Positions 51,331 to 59,272 of a stretch of DNA of 64,000 nt are shown here, piece by piece. Source of the stretch: an uncultured Paracoccaceae bacterium (lineage in GTDB: Bacteria > Pseudomonadota > Alphaproteobacteria > Rhodobacterales > Rhodobacteraceae); assembly GCA_958439195.1 (NCBI GenBank), contig OY288147.1, positions 173,519-237,518 of the forward strand, read 5' to 3'. The notes beneath the pieces are model-generated. The model saw only the letters and a program-made list of their open reading frames with translations, did no database searches and was not told where the DNA came from. A program made the position numbers and the translations under genes. Position 1 is the first letter of the stretch. The number at the start of each line of letters is the position of its first letter.

Positions 51331-52224
51331 ATGTCTACAATCAAGAGCGCAGCGATTTTCGCCGCCATCTGCGCAACGGCCGGCTTGCATGCAGCCTCGG
51401 TGGCAACCGCGGCCCCTCCCGGAAGCCTGCCCTTTGGCGCCTACGATCCCGAAGGATTTTACGCAGATGATGGTGAACTGACCATCGAACACGTCTTTCT
51501 TCCTTGGGAAGACGTTGATCTTGCCACCTTGATCCAGGCCGATGCCTACGCCCAGGCCCGCAATCGCGCCCTGATGATCACGGTCGAACCCTGGACCTGG
51601 ACCCGGAACGAACGCAACACGCGGGAATTTCTGTGGAACGGCATCCGTCAGGGGTATTACGACGCCAACATGCGCGGCGTCTGCGCCGTTGCCGCAACGC
51701 TCGACAGCCCCGTTTCGGTGCGCTGGGGCCATGAAATGGAATATGACGAAGGCCAGTTCATCTGGGCCGGCTGGCCGCCCGAAGATTTCATTTCCGCCTA
51801 TCGCAGCATGATCGACATCTGCCGCGCCGAAGCCCCGAACCTCAATTTCGTCTGGTCGCCGCTTGGGTTGGAAAATGCCGCCGAATATTACCCCGGCGAT
51901 GACTATGTCGACATCGTCGGCATGTCGATCTTCGGCTACGAACCCTGGGAAATCGCCACCCAGGGCGGTGCCAAATCCTTCGAGGATTACCTCGTGGAAC
52001 GCTACAACCGCCTGTCGGTGTTCGGCAAACCGGTTCTGGTCGCAGAAGTCGGCTACTCCGGCCGGGCACCCTATGTCGAACTGTGGGAAAATCAGGTCCG
52101 CCAGACCCGCCCTGAAATGCCGCTTCTTGTCGGTTCCGTCTATTTCAACCAGCAAGAGGTTTATGGCTGGCCCGACGGCTTTGGTCTGCCCGATTGGCGG
52201 ATCAACCAAAGGGTCTTGCCATAA
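51331..52224 (+). CDS. Exported GH26-like beta-glycanase
   Basis: 297 residues with a Sec signal peptide (about residues 1-28, ending SVATAAPP). A TIM-barrel glycosidase is suggested by VSVRWGHEMEYDEGQFIWAG with acid/base Glu in HEME, LNFVWSPLGLENAAEYYPGD, and PVLVAEVGYSGRAPY with the nucleophile Glu, the spacing of GH26/GH-A mannanases. Starts 31 bases after the synthase. A glycanase coded with a polysaccharide synthase usually trims or releases the product. Substrate not proven; a related GH-A family is possible. Confidence 0.82.
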   Translation: MSTIKSAAIFAAICATAGLHAASVATAAPPGSLPFGAYDPEGFYADDGELTIEHVFLPWEDVDLATLIQADAYAQARNRALMITVEPWTWTRNERNTREFLWNGIRQGYYDANMRGVCAVAATLDSPVSVRWGHEMEYDEGQFIWAGWPPEDFISAYRSMIDICRAEAPNLNFVWSPLGLENAAEYYPGDDYVDIVGMSIFGYEPWEIATQGGAKSFEDYLVERYNRLSVFGKPVLVAEVGYSGRAPYVELWENQVRQTRPEMPLLVGSVYFNQQEVYGWPDGFGLPDWRINQRVLP

Positions 52225-52329
52225 GCGTCTTGAACTCGCCCACTTCACGGCTGAATTGCGCCTGAAACGGTCGGCATAACTCCTTTCCATCATGTGGCCT
52301 GCCAGCCATGTCTTGGAAGGGAAATCACG

Positions 52330-52584
52330 ATGGCATTGAAATGGCTCCGCCCGATCTGCATTGCGGCTGCGATCTCACTGTGCGGTCTGCCGGCATCGGC
52401 CAGCGACAACAACAGCGGCCGCCTGGCGTTCAACTGGTTCGCCAATGCCGCCAAGGCTCCACAAGCCGACAAGGCCGCACGTCAAAAGGCAGCCCTGATC
52501 CGCGCACGTGCCCTGTCGCGGGGGGCCACCTGGGTTTGCTCACCCGCCGGATCGGGCCAAAAGGCATCCTGCTACCGGGGCTAA
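52330..52584 (+). CDS. Small exported protein, unknown function
   Basis: 84 residues from ATG 52330, with GGAAGGG ahead. Residues 1-24 form a signal peptide (MALKWLRPICIAAAISLCG, cleavage near SAS). The mature part is basic and Ala-rich and ends with two Cys residues in WVCSPAGSGQKASCYRG, possibly disulfide-linked. It lies 105 bases after the GH26-like gene on the same strand, so might belong to the polysaccharide operon. No family recognised. Confidence 0.6.
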   Translation: MALKWLRPICIAAAISLCGLPASASDNNSGRLAFNWFANAAKAPQADKAARQKAALIRARALSRGATWVCSPAGSGQKASCYRG

Positions 52585-52690
52585 CGCCGCGCCTGCCGGA
52601 CCGGTCTTTGCCAACCCATGCAGGGTGATCCAGCGATCCTTGGCCCGTGTACGGCTTGCGCCGCCATGCATCCGGCAAACATGCATCCGC

Positions 52691-52728
52691 AACGAAAAAG
52701 GCCCCCCGTCCGATGGACAAGGGGGCCT
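52691..52728 (-). terminator. Rho-independent terminator, minus strand
   Basis: AGGCCCCC (52699-52706) pairs with GGGGGCCT (52721-52728), with an inner GTCC/GGAC stem; on the minus strand it is followed by TTTTTCGTT. It closes the exported-protein gene at 52791-53294. Confidence 0.8.
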
Positions 52729-52790
52729 GAAATGGCCGGCGCAAGACAGGCCAGAACTATCCGTACGCGGGGCTGTCGCCCCACATGGGG

Positions 52791-53294
52791 TTATTCGTCC
52801 AGACGGGTCACAACGCCATCGGCAAAGGCCGCGATCAGGGCCTGATAAAACTCATCGCTGCTTGCCGTCAGGCTGGCCTGATCGAATTCCTGCGGAAAGA
52901 ACGGTGCCGCCTGCTCGATCGTGACCGTCAACTCATAGCTGTTGAAATTGCTGTTGTCGGTGTCGTCCGTCACCCGAACAGACCCGACCAGCCGCGTATC
53001 CGCCGCGCCCACCGCATCGGTAAAGGAATTGCTCAACTCGACCTCGGACAAGTCGATCTTGATATCCATCCCCTCCTCGCCCGTCCGGTCCACGACCCGC
53101 GCAAGGATTGCGCCCTGCAAATCGGCGGCGGTATTGGCAAAACGAACCGCCGCTGCGGCATTGGTCAGCGCCGTGATGTCCATCTCCACCTCGACCGACT
53201 TCACCTTGTCATCCGGGGCAGCAAAGGCCGCGCCCGCAACCATCAGGCCAAAAATCGACCCGATCAGAACAGTGGTCTTGTTGAATTGCGCCAT
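52791..53294 (-). CDS. Small exported protein, unknown function
   Basis: 167 residues from ATG 53294. A signal peptide occupies residues 1-25 (TTVLIGSIFGLMVAGAAFAA). The mature part is acidic, with Asp-rich stretches such as VRVTDDTDNSNFNSYEL and a final AAFADGVVTRLDE, consistent with a secreted beta-type domain. No catalytic motif. The upstream extension of the frame is antisense to the flippase gene. Followed by a strong terminator; a gene-free 113-base gap separates it from the flippase-like gene. Confidence 0.7.
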   Translation of the reverse strand: MAQFNKTTVLIGSIFGLMVAGAAFAAPDDKVKSVEVEMDITALTNAAAAVRFANTAADLQGAILARVVDRTGEEGMDIKIDLSEVELSNSFTDAVGAADTRLVGSVRVTDDTDNSNFNSYELTVTIEQAAPFFPQEFDQASLTASSDEFYQALIAAFADGVVTRLDE

Positions 53295-53407
53295 GGGCGT
53301 CTCCGATTCATCGTTGCTCAAGGGTCGAAACAACCCTCTCGTGCAATCAACGCCGTCCACGCCCCCCCGGTTCCCACAAATCGTAGCGGCCGCAACCCGC
53401 CCCGCCG

Positions 53408-54304
53408 CTAAACCCGCACCCGCGACGGCAGCAACCAGACCGCCATCCCCAGACCAGACGTCAGCAGAAACACCACCCCAAAGGCCGCGCTGGCGGCAAA
53501 ACCTTCGGCCCCCGTCGCCCCGGCCAGCGGAAACAGCAGCACCGCCGCCCCCTCTCGCAGTCCCCAACCCCCGATGGTCAACGGCAGCAGCATCGTGAAC
53601 AGCACCAGTGGCAGGATCACCAGCACCCCACCCAACGACAGCCCCACCCCAACCGCCGCCGCGCAGGCCGCAAAGGCCAACAGGTTCGCCGCCACCGTCC
53701 CAAGGCTGAATGCCACCTGCCACGGCCACACATCCCGCGCAAACACCGCCTGCCCCGCCGCCACCCGCCACGCCGCCACGCGCGGCCAACCGTCGCCCAC
53801 CATCCAGATCAGTCCGATGCCAACCGCAATCCCGGCCGCAACCGCCGCCAACCCACCCATCACCGCCCCCGGCAACTCAATTCCACCGGGCCACAAGGCC
53901 ACCGCCACCACCGCGACCATCGTCACCGCAACCAACGCCGCCTGCCCCGCCAGCCGTTCGAACACCACCGCCTGTCCTGCCCGCTCCAGCCCGGCCTCGC
54001 CCCCCGCGCGCACGGCCCGCGCGGCATCGCCCAGCACGCCACCCGGCAAGGCAAGGTTCACCACCTGCGCCAGAAAATATTCCCGCACCGCCCGGCGCAG
54101 CGCCATCCGATGCCCCAACCGCGCCGCCGTCAGCCGCCAGCGCAGCGCCGACAACACGGTCTGTCCCACCAACAGCGCCATGCCAATCACAACCCAACCG
54201 GGCTGCACCTGACGCAACAGCCGCGCAACCTCTGCCCCGTCCACCACCCGCCAGACCAGCGCCAACAGCACCACCGCCAGCGCCACCCGCACCAACCGCT
54301 TCAC
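53408..54304 (-). CDS. Flippase-like membrane protein (lysylphosphatidylglycerol synthase TM region/AglD family)
   Basis: 298 residues from GTG 54304 (GTGA overlap with the sulfatase-like stop). Seven to eight hydrophobic segments; the family motif SALRWRLTAARLGHRM follows helix 2, YFLAQVVNLALPGGVLGDAARA is the conserved reentrant region, and VLFTMLLPLTIGGWGLREGA is the classic PxxxGGxGxRE of the UPF0104 family. These proteins are putative lipid or polyprenol flippases. Last of three translationally linked membrane genes (CDP-alcohol transferase, sulfatase-like, this one). Confidence 0.85.
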   Translation of the reverse strand: MKRLVRVALAVVLLALVWRVVDGAEVARLLRQVQPGWVVIGMALLVGQTVLSALRWRLTAARLGHRMALRRAVREYFLAQVVNLALPGGVLGDAARAVRAGGEAGLERAGQAVVFERLAGQAALVAVTMVAVVAVALWPGGIELPGAVMGGLAAVAAGIAVGIGLIWMVGDGWPRVAAWRVAAGQAVFARDVWPWQVAFSLGTVAANLLAFAACAAAVGVGLSLGGVLVILPLVLFTMLLPLTIGGWGLREGAAVLLFPLAGATGAEGFAASAAFGVVFLLTSGLGMAVWLLPSRVRV

Positions 54305-55947
54305 GGCAACCCCGCAGATGAATAACCGTTCACAAACAAATCGCGCATCGCCTCCATCGGCAGGGCCACCTGCGCCTCGGGTGGGATCAGCCCCGGCGCA
54401 AAGCCCCAATCCCCCGCCACGTCAACCAAGTCCGCAGGCCCGATCACATGCACCGGCACATCCAGCCGGTCCTCCTGCGCCACAAACCCCGCCGCCTGAT
54501 GATCGCCCACGACGATGATCAGCGGCATCTCATCCGCCGTCCGCGCCGCCCATCCGAACACCGCCTCCAACGCATATCCGACCGCCTGCCGATACTGGTC
54601 GCGCACCCGGTCACGGTCGCGCCACACCACGTCGGGCGGATCGCCCGCTTGCGCCATATCGTTGAACACCGTGCCGTCCCCCACCGCGTCCCACGGCACC
54701 ATGCGCGGCACCGGTACCCAGGGCGCATGGGAAGAAATCAGCACGACTTGCGAAAACAGCCGCCCCTCACCTTCCTGCCGCACCAGCCGATCAAAAGCCG
54801 CCAGTGTATATTGATCCGGCATCGTCACCCAGTTGAACGGCAACCCGCGATAGCCCAATTCTGCCGCCGGCAGAATATCGTCGAACCCCATCCCCGCCCC
54901 TTCCGGCCAGGCCATCGTAATCGCCGGCATCACCGCCGCCGTCCGAAACCCTGACCGCCGCGCGATGTGGAACAACCCCTCCCGCCCGCTGGCCAGCAGC
55001 GCACGATAGCGCACCTGATCATTGATCCGCAGCCCATTGGCAAAGGTCGCATGCGCGAGCCAGCTTTGTCCGCCCCGCGTCGAAGATGTCAGATACCCCG
55101 ACCGCATCGCAAACCCCGCCGCGCCCAGCGCCCGCTCCGCCGCCATCAGAACCGCCTGCGTGGTGTCCGCATACAGCGGCCCCTCCACACTTGCCCGGCC
55201 ATAACTTTCGATGAACACCACCACCACATCCCGGTCGATCCGGTCCAAAAGCCCATCCCGCCCCCGCAACGGGTCTGCCACCACCGCCACCCGAAATCGT
55301 TGCAGATCGGCCGCCGTGCGCAGCACCAACCGCACCCGTTCGGCCGCGACGCGCATGGTAAAGGCCGCACCCGGCGGATCAATCACCATCTGCCAGCGGT
55401 TCATGATCGCCGCCGCTTCCCACAGCCCTGCCAATCCGGCGACCACCGCCACCGCACCCGCCATTCGCCGCGCCCAAGGCCGCGCCGCAAACAGCGGCAC
55501 CCGTGCCCAAATCCCCATCGCCCACCACAAGGCCCAGCCCAGCAACAGCACCACAAGCGCCGCCAACAGATAGGCCAGCACAGCGCCAACCACCCCGACC
55601 GACCCCGACAGAAGGTTGAACCCCGCCCCCACCAGCGACAGGTCGCCCACCGGATTGAACCCCCGGCCAAAGGCCGTGAACATCCCGAAATCCGCCGCCT
55701 TCAACACCACCAGCAACGTCATCACCGCCGCCAGCGCCCCACGCAACACCCGCGCCGCGCGCCCATCCCCCAGCAGCGGCAGACCCAGCAGCAGCACCGG
55801 CAACTCCAAAGGAAACAGGCGCAGCGCCCCCCAGGTCATCGCGCCGGGATGGTTTGGCTGGATCAAGACCAGATGCAGGATCACCGCCGCAAGGGCCGCG
55901 CGCCAGATCATGCCCCCCGTCTTGCCCCCCGTCTTGCCCCCCGTCAC
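54301..55947 (-). CDS. Membrane-anchored alkaline-phosphatase-superfamily (sulfatase/LTA-synthase-like) enzyme
   Basis: 548 residues. Five N-terminal helices (about 13-165), then a periplasmic catalytic domain: RDVVVVFIESYGRASVEG provides the metal-binding Glu, SSTRGGQSWLAHATFANG the probable Thr/Ser nucleophile, QVVLISSHAPWVPVP a further metal His, and LIIVVGDHQAAGFVA the late Asp-His pair. This resembles lipoteichoic-acid-synthase and phosphoethanolamine-transferase topology. GTG 55947 overlaps the previous stop (GTGA) with GGAG nine bases ahead; ATG 55911 is an alternative. The intervening codons come from a 12-base tandem repeat (Thr-Gly-Gly-Lys). Confidence 0.85.
   Translation of the reverse strand: MTGGKTGGKTGGMIWRAALAAVILHLVLIQPNHPGAMTWGALRLFPLELPVLLLGLPLLGDGRAARVLRGALAAVMTLLVVLKAADFGMFTAFGRGFNPVGDLSLVGAGFNLLSGSVGVVGAVLAYLLAALVVLLLGWALWWAMGIWARVPLFAARPWARRMAGAVAVVAGLAGLWEAAAIMNRWQMVIDPPGAAFTMRVAAERVRLVLRTAADLQRFRVAVVADPLRGRDGLLDRIDRDVVVVFIESYGRASVEGPLYADTTQAVLMAAERALGAAGFAMRSGYLTSSTRGGQSWLAHATFANGLRINDQVRYRALLASGREGLFHIARRSGFRTAAVMPAITMAWPEGAGMGFDDILPAAELGYRGLPFNWVTMPDQYTLAAFDRLVRQEGEGRLFSQVVLISSHAPWVPVPRMVPWDAVGDGTVFNDMAQAGDPPDVVWRDRDRVRDQYRQAVGYALEAVFGWAARTADEMPLIIVVGDHQAAGFVAQEDRLDVPVHVIGPADLVDVAGDWGFAPGLIPPEAQVALPMEAMRDLFVNGYSSAGLP
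55911..55946. repeat. 12-base tandem repeat at the start of the sulfatase-like gene
   Basis: Three units of TGCCCCCCGTCT on the plus strand (the third ends CA), at 55911, 55923 and 55935. In the minus-strand protein it gives repeated Gly-Lys-Thr-Gly between two possible starts, so copy number could change start spacing. Confidence 0.8.
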
Positions 55948-56672
55948 GCCCGGTTTCTCCACAACCACAACACATCCCGCCCGAACGACCAGATCAGCGC
56001 CGCCACCGCCCCCCATGCCACCGCCCGCGCCACCCCCGGCACCAAATCGGGCACCTGCAACAAGATCAGCGCGGCAATCTGGATCACGCACACCACTTTG
56101 CGGCCAAACCTGTCCGGCAAGGGCGCCGCCAGCCACGGAAACGGCCAGAACGCCGCAACAAAGGCATATCGCATCACCCCCAGCAACAGCACCTCTGCCC
56201 CCGTCATCCCGCCCAGCCAGACATGCCCCGCCAATACCAGCGCCAGCGCGGCATCCGTTTCCATGTCGAACCGCGCGCCAAAATCGGATGACAGCCCGCT
56301 CCGCCGCGCCAACCAGCCATCCACCCCGTCCAGCACCAGCGCAACCGTCGCCACCGCCAGCACATCCCACCCCTGCTGTCCCTGCCAGACCACCGCCAGC
56401 AGCGCGGCCACCATCGCCGCCCGCGCCAGCGTCACCACATTGCACAACCCGAACCGCGCATGGGGAAAGCGCGCCATCCTGCCCCGGATCAGCGCCACCA
56501 CCGCCCCTGTCAGCACAACCGCGCCCAGCACCGACCACGCCCACCCACCGGGCCGCACCGCCGCCAACCCACCGGCAACCACAACCGCCACCCCAAAGGC
56601 CGCAGCCACCGCCGGAAAAAACCCCGCGGGCATCATCGCCCTTGATCTGCCCGCCACAGCCCCTACCCTCAT
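55944..56672 (-). CDS. CDP-alcohol phosphatidyltransferase family membrane protein
   Basis: About 242 residues. The CDP-alcohol motif D-G-x2-A-R-x8-G-x3-D-x3-D is complete: LDGVDGWLARRSG followed by FGARFDMETDA, within helices from VTLARAAMVAALLAVV to LILLQVPDLVPGVARA. These enzymes transfer a phosphoalcohol from CDP-diacylglycerol (or CDP-alcohol) to an acceptor, making phospholipid head groups. The acceptor cannot be read; inositol or glycerol phosphate is possible, as an inositol-monophosphatase-like gene lies upstream. Start ATG 56672 or ATG 56636. Overlaps the sulfatase-like gene by GTGA. Confidence 0.9.
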   Translation of the reverse strand: MRVGAVAGRSRAMMPAGFFPAVAAAFGVAVVVAGGLAAVRPGGWAWSVLGAVVLTGAVVALIRGRMARFPHARFGLCNVVTLARAAMVAALLAVVWQGQQGWDVLAVATVALVLDGVDGWLARRSGLSSDFGARFDMETDAALALVLAGHVWLGGMTGAEVLLLGVMRYAFVAAFWPFPWLAAPLPDRFGRKVVCVIQIAALILLQVPDLVPGVARAVAWGAVAALIWSFGRDVLWLWRNRA

Positions 56673-56698
56673 GACAGCACCACAGGCCAGAGGTTCCG

Positions 56699-57247
56699 AT
56701 GCAGCATCCCCCCGGCTACAGCACCCCACAGCGCGCGCTGCACTGGATCATGGCCCTGCTGATCCTGCCGATGATCGTCGCAGGCTTCGTGATGGTCCAG
56801 CAGGGACTGCCCCGCGCCCTGGGCAATACGCTGTTCATCCTGCACAAGAATATCGGCGTCCTCGTCCTGATCCTTGCGGTCATCCGCGTGATCCAACGCA
56901 TCCGCCGCCCCGGCCCACCCCTCTCGGCCAGCCTGCCGGCCTGGCAGCGCCGCGCCGCCCATGCCAGCCACGGTCTGCTCTATGTCCTGATCCTCGTCAT
57001 GCCGCTGTCGGGCTATATCCGCGTCCGCGCCGGTGGCTTCCCGATCGAGGCGCTGGATCGGCTTGGCCTGCCCACCCTTGTGCCAAAATCCGAAACCCTC
57101 GCCACCGCCGCCAAGACGGTGCATGAATTCGGTGCCTATGCTATTGCCGCGCTTCTGGCCCTGCACATCGCCGCCGCGCTGCACCATGCGCTGATCCTGC
57201 GCGATGGCACGTGGTCGCGCATCTGGCCGCCCTTCCGCCGCGCCTGA
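56699..57247 (+). CDS. Cytochrome b561 family membrane protein
   Basis: 182 residues. Four helices with the haem-ligand His pattern: RALHWIMALLILPMIVAG, NTLFILHKNIGVLVLILAV, RRAAHASHGLLYVLILVM and YAIAALLALHIAAALHHAL. The first His pair is on helices 1 and 2 or 3, the second on helix 4, as in the bacterial CybB type. Transfers electrons from quinol or superoxide in the inner membrane. Transcribed alone against its neighbours; divergent from the CDP-alcohol transferase and convergent with the RibD-like gene (six bases between stops). Confidence 0.93.
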   Translation: MQHPPGYSTPQRALHWIMALLILPMIVAGFVMVQQGLPRALGNTLFILHKNIGVLVLILAVIRVIQRIRRPGPPLSASLPAWQRRAAHASHGLLYVLILVMPLSGYIRVRAGGFPIEALDRLGLPTLVPKSETLATAAKTVHEFGAYAIAALLALHIAAALHHALILRDGTWSRIWPPFRRA

Positions 57248-57253
57248 CATCGG

Positions 57254-58099
57254 CTACTGCGCCCGCACCGCACGCGCCGCCGCTGGCGTCACCACCGCCG
57301 CATGAACCGGCAACCAGGCCAGTGCCGCCTCTGGCGTCAGCGCGCAGTCGAACACCACCTCTGGCCCCATCCCATAGGCCCGCGTCTCGGGCCGCAGCGC
57401 ATCCGACAACCGCGCCACCGGGCTTTGCAACGTCAACCCCTGCGGTCCGCCCCCGATCAACAAAGGCGACACCGCCACCTGCAACCGGTCAAGCAACCCT
57501 GCCTCCAGAAACCGCGCAATGGTGATCCCGCCGCCTTCGATCATCACGGTCCGCAGCCCCAATCCGCGCAGCGCCATCAGGATTTCCGCCGGGTCCAGCC
57601 ATCCGTCGTGCAATGGCAGGGTGATCACCTCCACCCCCGCAGGCCGTGCCCGCGCCACGCCCTGCACCACGATCCGCCGCGCCCCATCGGCACGAAACAG
57701 CGCCATCTCATCCGGCAGCCGCCCGCGCGGGTCCACCACGATGCGCGCTGGATTTGGCCCCTTGCACATCCGCACCGTCAGTTGCGGCCGGTCATGCAAC
57801 GCCGTCCGCACCCCGATCATCACGCCATCGACCAAGGCCCGCATCCGGTGCAGATGCGCCAATCCCTCCGGCCCCGAAACATCCCGTGCATCCCCCGTGA
57901 CTGTCGCCACCCGCCCATCCAGCGATTGCCCGATCTGCGCCACCGTCACCGGCCCCACATCGCGCCGCGCCAAAGGCGCATACAGATCCAGCGCCGCCCG
58001 TTCCCCCATGCTCCAGCGTCCGCAACAGGCACAGCCTTCCCCCGCCCGGATCGCAAGAACCCGGTCCCAGACCTTTGCCGTCACCTCGACGCCCTGCAT
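57254..58099 (-). CDS. RibD C-terminal-type reductase (dihydrofolate-reductase fold) with N-terminal Cys cluster
   Basis: 281 residues. Residues about 50-275 form the RibD reductase domain: VTVAQIGQSLDGRVATVTG, HLHRMRALVDGVMIGVRTAL, DRPQLTVRMCKGPNPARIVV and MIEGGGITIARFLEAGLLDR, with NADPH and pyrimidine/pterin-binding positions. There is no deaminase domain, so it is not a full RibD. Residues 22-27 are GCACCG, an unusual Cys cluster that could bind metal. It starts three bases after the methyltransferase stop and ends the tight four-gene unit with dehydrogenase and PTPS-like genes; the substrate is likely a pteridine- or pyrimidine-like ring (inference). Confidence 0.88.
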   Translation of the reverse strand: MQGVEVTAKVWDRVLAIRAGEGCACCGRWSMGERAALDLYAPLARRDVGPVTVAQIGQSLDGRVATVTGDARDVSGPEGLAHLHRMRALVDGVMIGVRTALHDRPQLTVRMCKGPNPARIVVDPRGRLPDEMALFRADGARRIVVQGVARARPAGVEVITLPLHDGWLDPAEILMALRGLGLRTVMIEGGGITIARFLEAGLLDRLQVAVSPLLIGGGPQGLTLQSPVARLSDALRPETRAYGMGPEVVFDCALTPEAALAWLPVHAAVVTPAAARAVRAQ

Positions 58100-58102
58100 C
58101 CC

Positions 58103-58858
58103 TCAGCCCTTTCCAACCACACGTTCCGGCGGCACCGCCAACAGGTCACGATGCCCGATCCGGCATATCCCCTGATCAACCGCCGCCATCCGCGCCTCCC
58201 GCCACCCTTCCGCCCCGGCAAAGCCCGCCTCGCCCGCCGCCTGCGCGATCCCGCCCAGCAGTTCCGCCTGCAACGCCGCCTGATCCGGCCCCAACCGCCA
58301 GGGGCTGTCCGCCTCGGTCACCACATAGCCTGCCGCTCGCAACCGCCCGGCCAGATGCACCACCGCCCCCGGCCCCAGCGCAGGGCCGAACCCCTTGTCA
58401 CCGCGCTGATGCCGGTTGAACGCCGCCACCACAGCCGCATCCTCCGGCAGCGCAGGGTTCCATGTCATCAAACCATCATAATTCAACGCCGCATAGACCG
58501 GCAGCCGCAACCCCACCACCCGCGCCACCAAAAGGTCCAGCCAATCGGCGGAAACCAGATCAAACAGCGCCGATGCCGTCACCAGCGCCGCCCCCGCGAA
58601 CGGCAACCCCGCCACGTCATTCAGGTCCAGGCAATGCCCCTCACCCCCCGCCAGCCGCAGCAACGCCGCATCGCCATCCACCATCCGCCAGACGGCCCCT
58701 GCGCCCCGATCACCAAAGGCCCGCCGCGTCGACCCCGTGCCACAGCCCAGATCAACGATCACCCCGCCAAATGCCGCCGCCTGCGCCAATAGCGCCGCAT
58801 CCCGCGCCGCATGATCGGCCGGTTCCCGCAGCGCCAGCCACTCGGCCGAAAACCCCAT
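58103..58858 (-). CDS. Class I SAM-dependent methyltransferase
   Basis: 251 residues. VIVDLGCGTGSTRRAFGD is motif I for SAM binding; HCLDLNDVAGLPF and ALVTASALFDLVSADWLDLL are motifs II/III with unmistakable Rossmann spacing. The C-terminal half (RQRGDKGFGPALGPGAVV-like, DSPWRLGPDQAALQAELLGG) shows no recognised family, so the methyl acceptor is unknown. It begins three bases after the PTPS-like stop and is followed after three bases by the RibD-like gene, so the methyl group is probably placed on that pathway's small molecule. Confidence 0.88.
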   Translation of the reverse strand: MGFSAEWLALREPADHAARDAALLAQAAAFGGVIVDLGCGTGSTRRAFGDRGAGAVWRMVDGDAALLRLAGGEGHCLDLNDVAGLPFAGAALVTASALFDLVSADWLDLLVARVVGLRLPVYAALNYDGLMTWNPALPEDAAVVAAFNRHQRGDKGFGPALGPGAVVHLAGRLRAAGYVVTEADSPWRLGPDQAALQAELLGGIAQAAGEAGFAGAEGWREARMAAVDQGICRIGHRDLLAVPPERVVGKG

Positions 58859-58861
58859 GCC

Positions 58862-59257
58862 TCAGACCTCGCCCTCGCACCAGGCCCGCGCCATATGGCT
58901 TTCATGCAGCGTGATCCGCAGCCGTTTCACCCGCCCTGCATCCTTCAACTCACCCGCCCGCAACCGCGCCACCATCCCCTTGTGGATCACCCCACACAGG
59001 AATTCTGTCGTGGTGAACTTGCCCTTGAATTCCGGCACCTCGTCCAGATTGCGATAGCGCAGCGGCTGCAACACCGCCGCCAGCGCATCCACCGCCAGCC
59101 CGATATCCACCACCAACCCGTGATCGTCGATGTCATCGGCAAAGAATGCCGCATCCACGGTAAACGTCGCCCCATGCATCCCCTGCGCCGGCCCGAATAC
59201 CGGCGAGGGCAGCGAATGCGCGATCATGATATGGTCCCGAACTTCAACGGCGAACAT
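58862..59257 (-). CDS. 6-pyruvoyl-tetrahydropterin synthase/QueD-like protein with altered active site
   Basis: 131 residues, the normal length. The fold is visible in IMIAHSLPSPVFGPAQ, HGATFTVDAAFFADD, DHGLVVDIGLAVDALAAVL and ITLHESHMARAW. Zinc ligands His14 and His28 remain, but the HGH third ligand is HGA (Ala30); the catalytic Cys four residues before HGH is absent (PAQGMHG), and the DHRNLN catalytic His is Tyr68 in LRYRNLDEV. The pterin-anchoring Glu119 (LHES) is kept. So it binds a pterin-like ligand at most, or does another reaction. Fifteen bases after the dehydrogenase stop. Confidence 0.85.
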   Translation of the reverse strand: MFAVEVRDHIMIAHSLPSPVFGPAQGMHGATFTVDAAFFADDIDDHGLVVDIGLAVDALAAVLQPLRYRNLDEVPEFKGKFTTTEFLCGVIHKGMVARLRAGELKDAGRVKRLRITLHESHMARAWCEGEV

Positions 59258-59272
59258 GCGTCTTTCCTTTGT

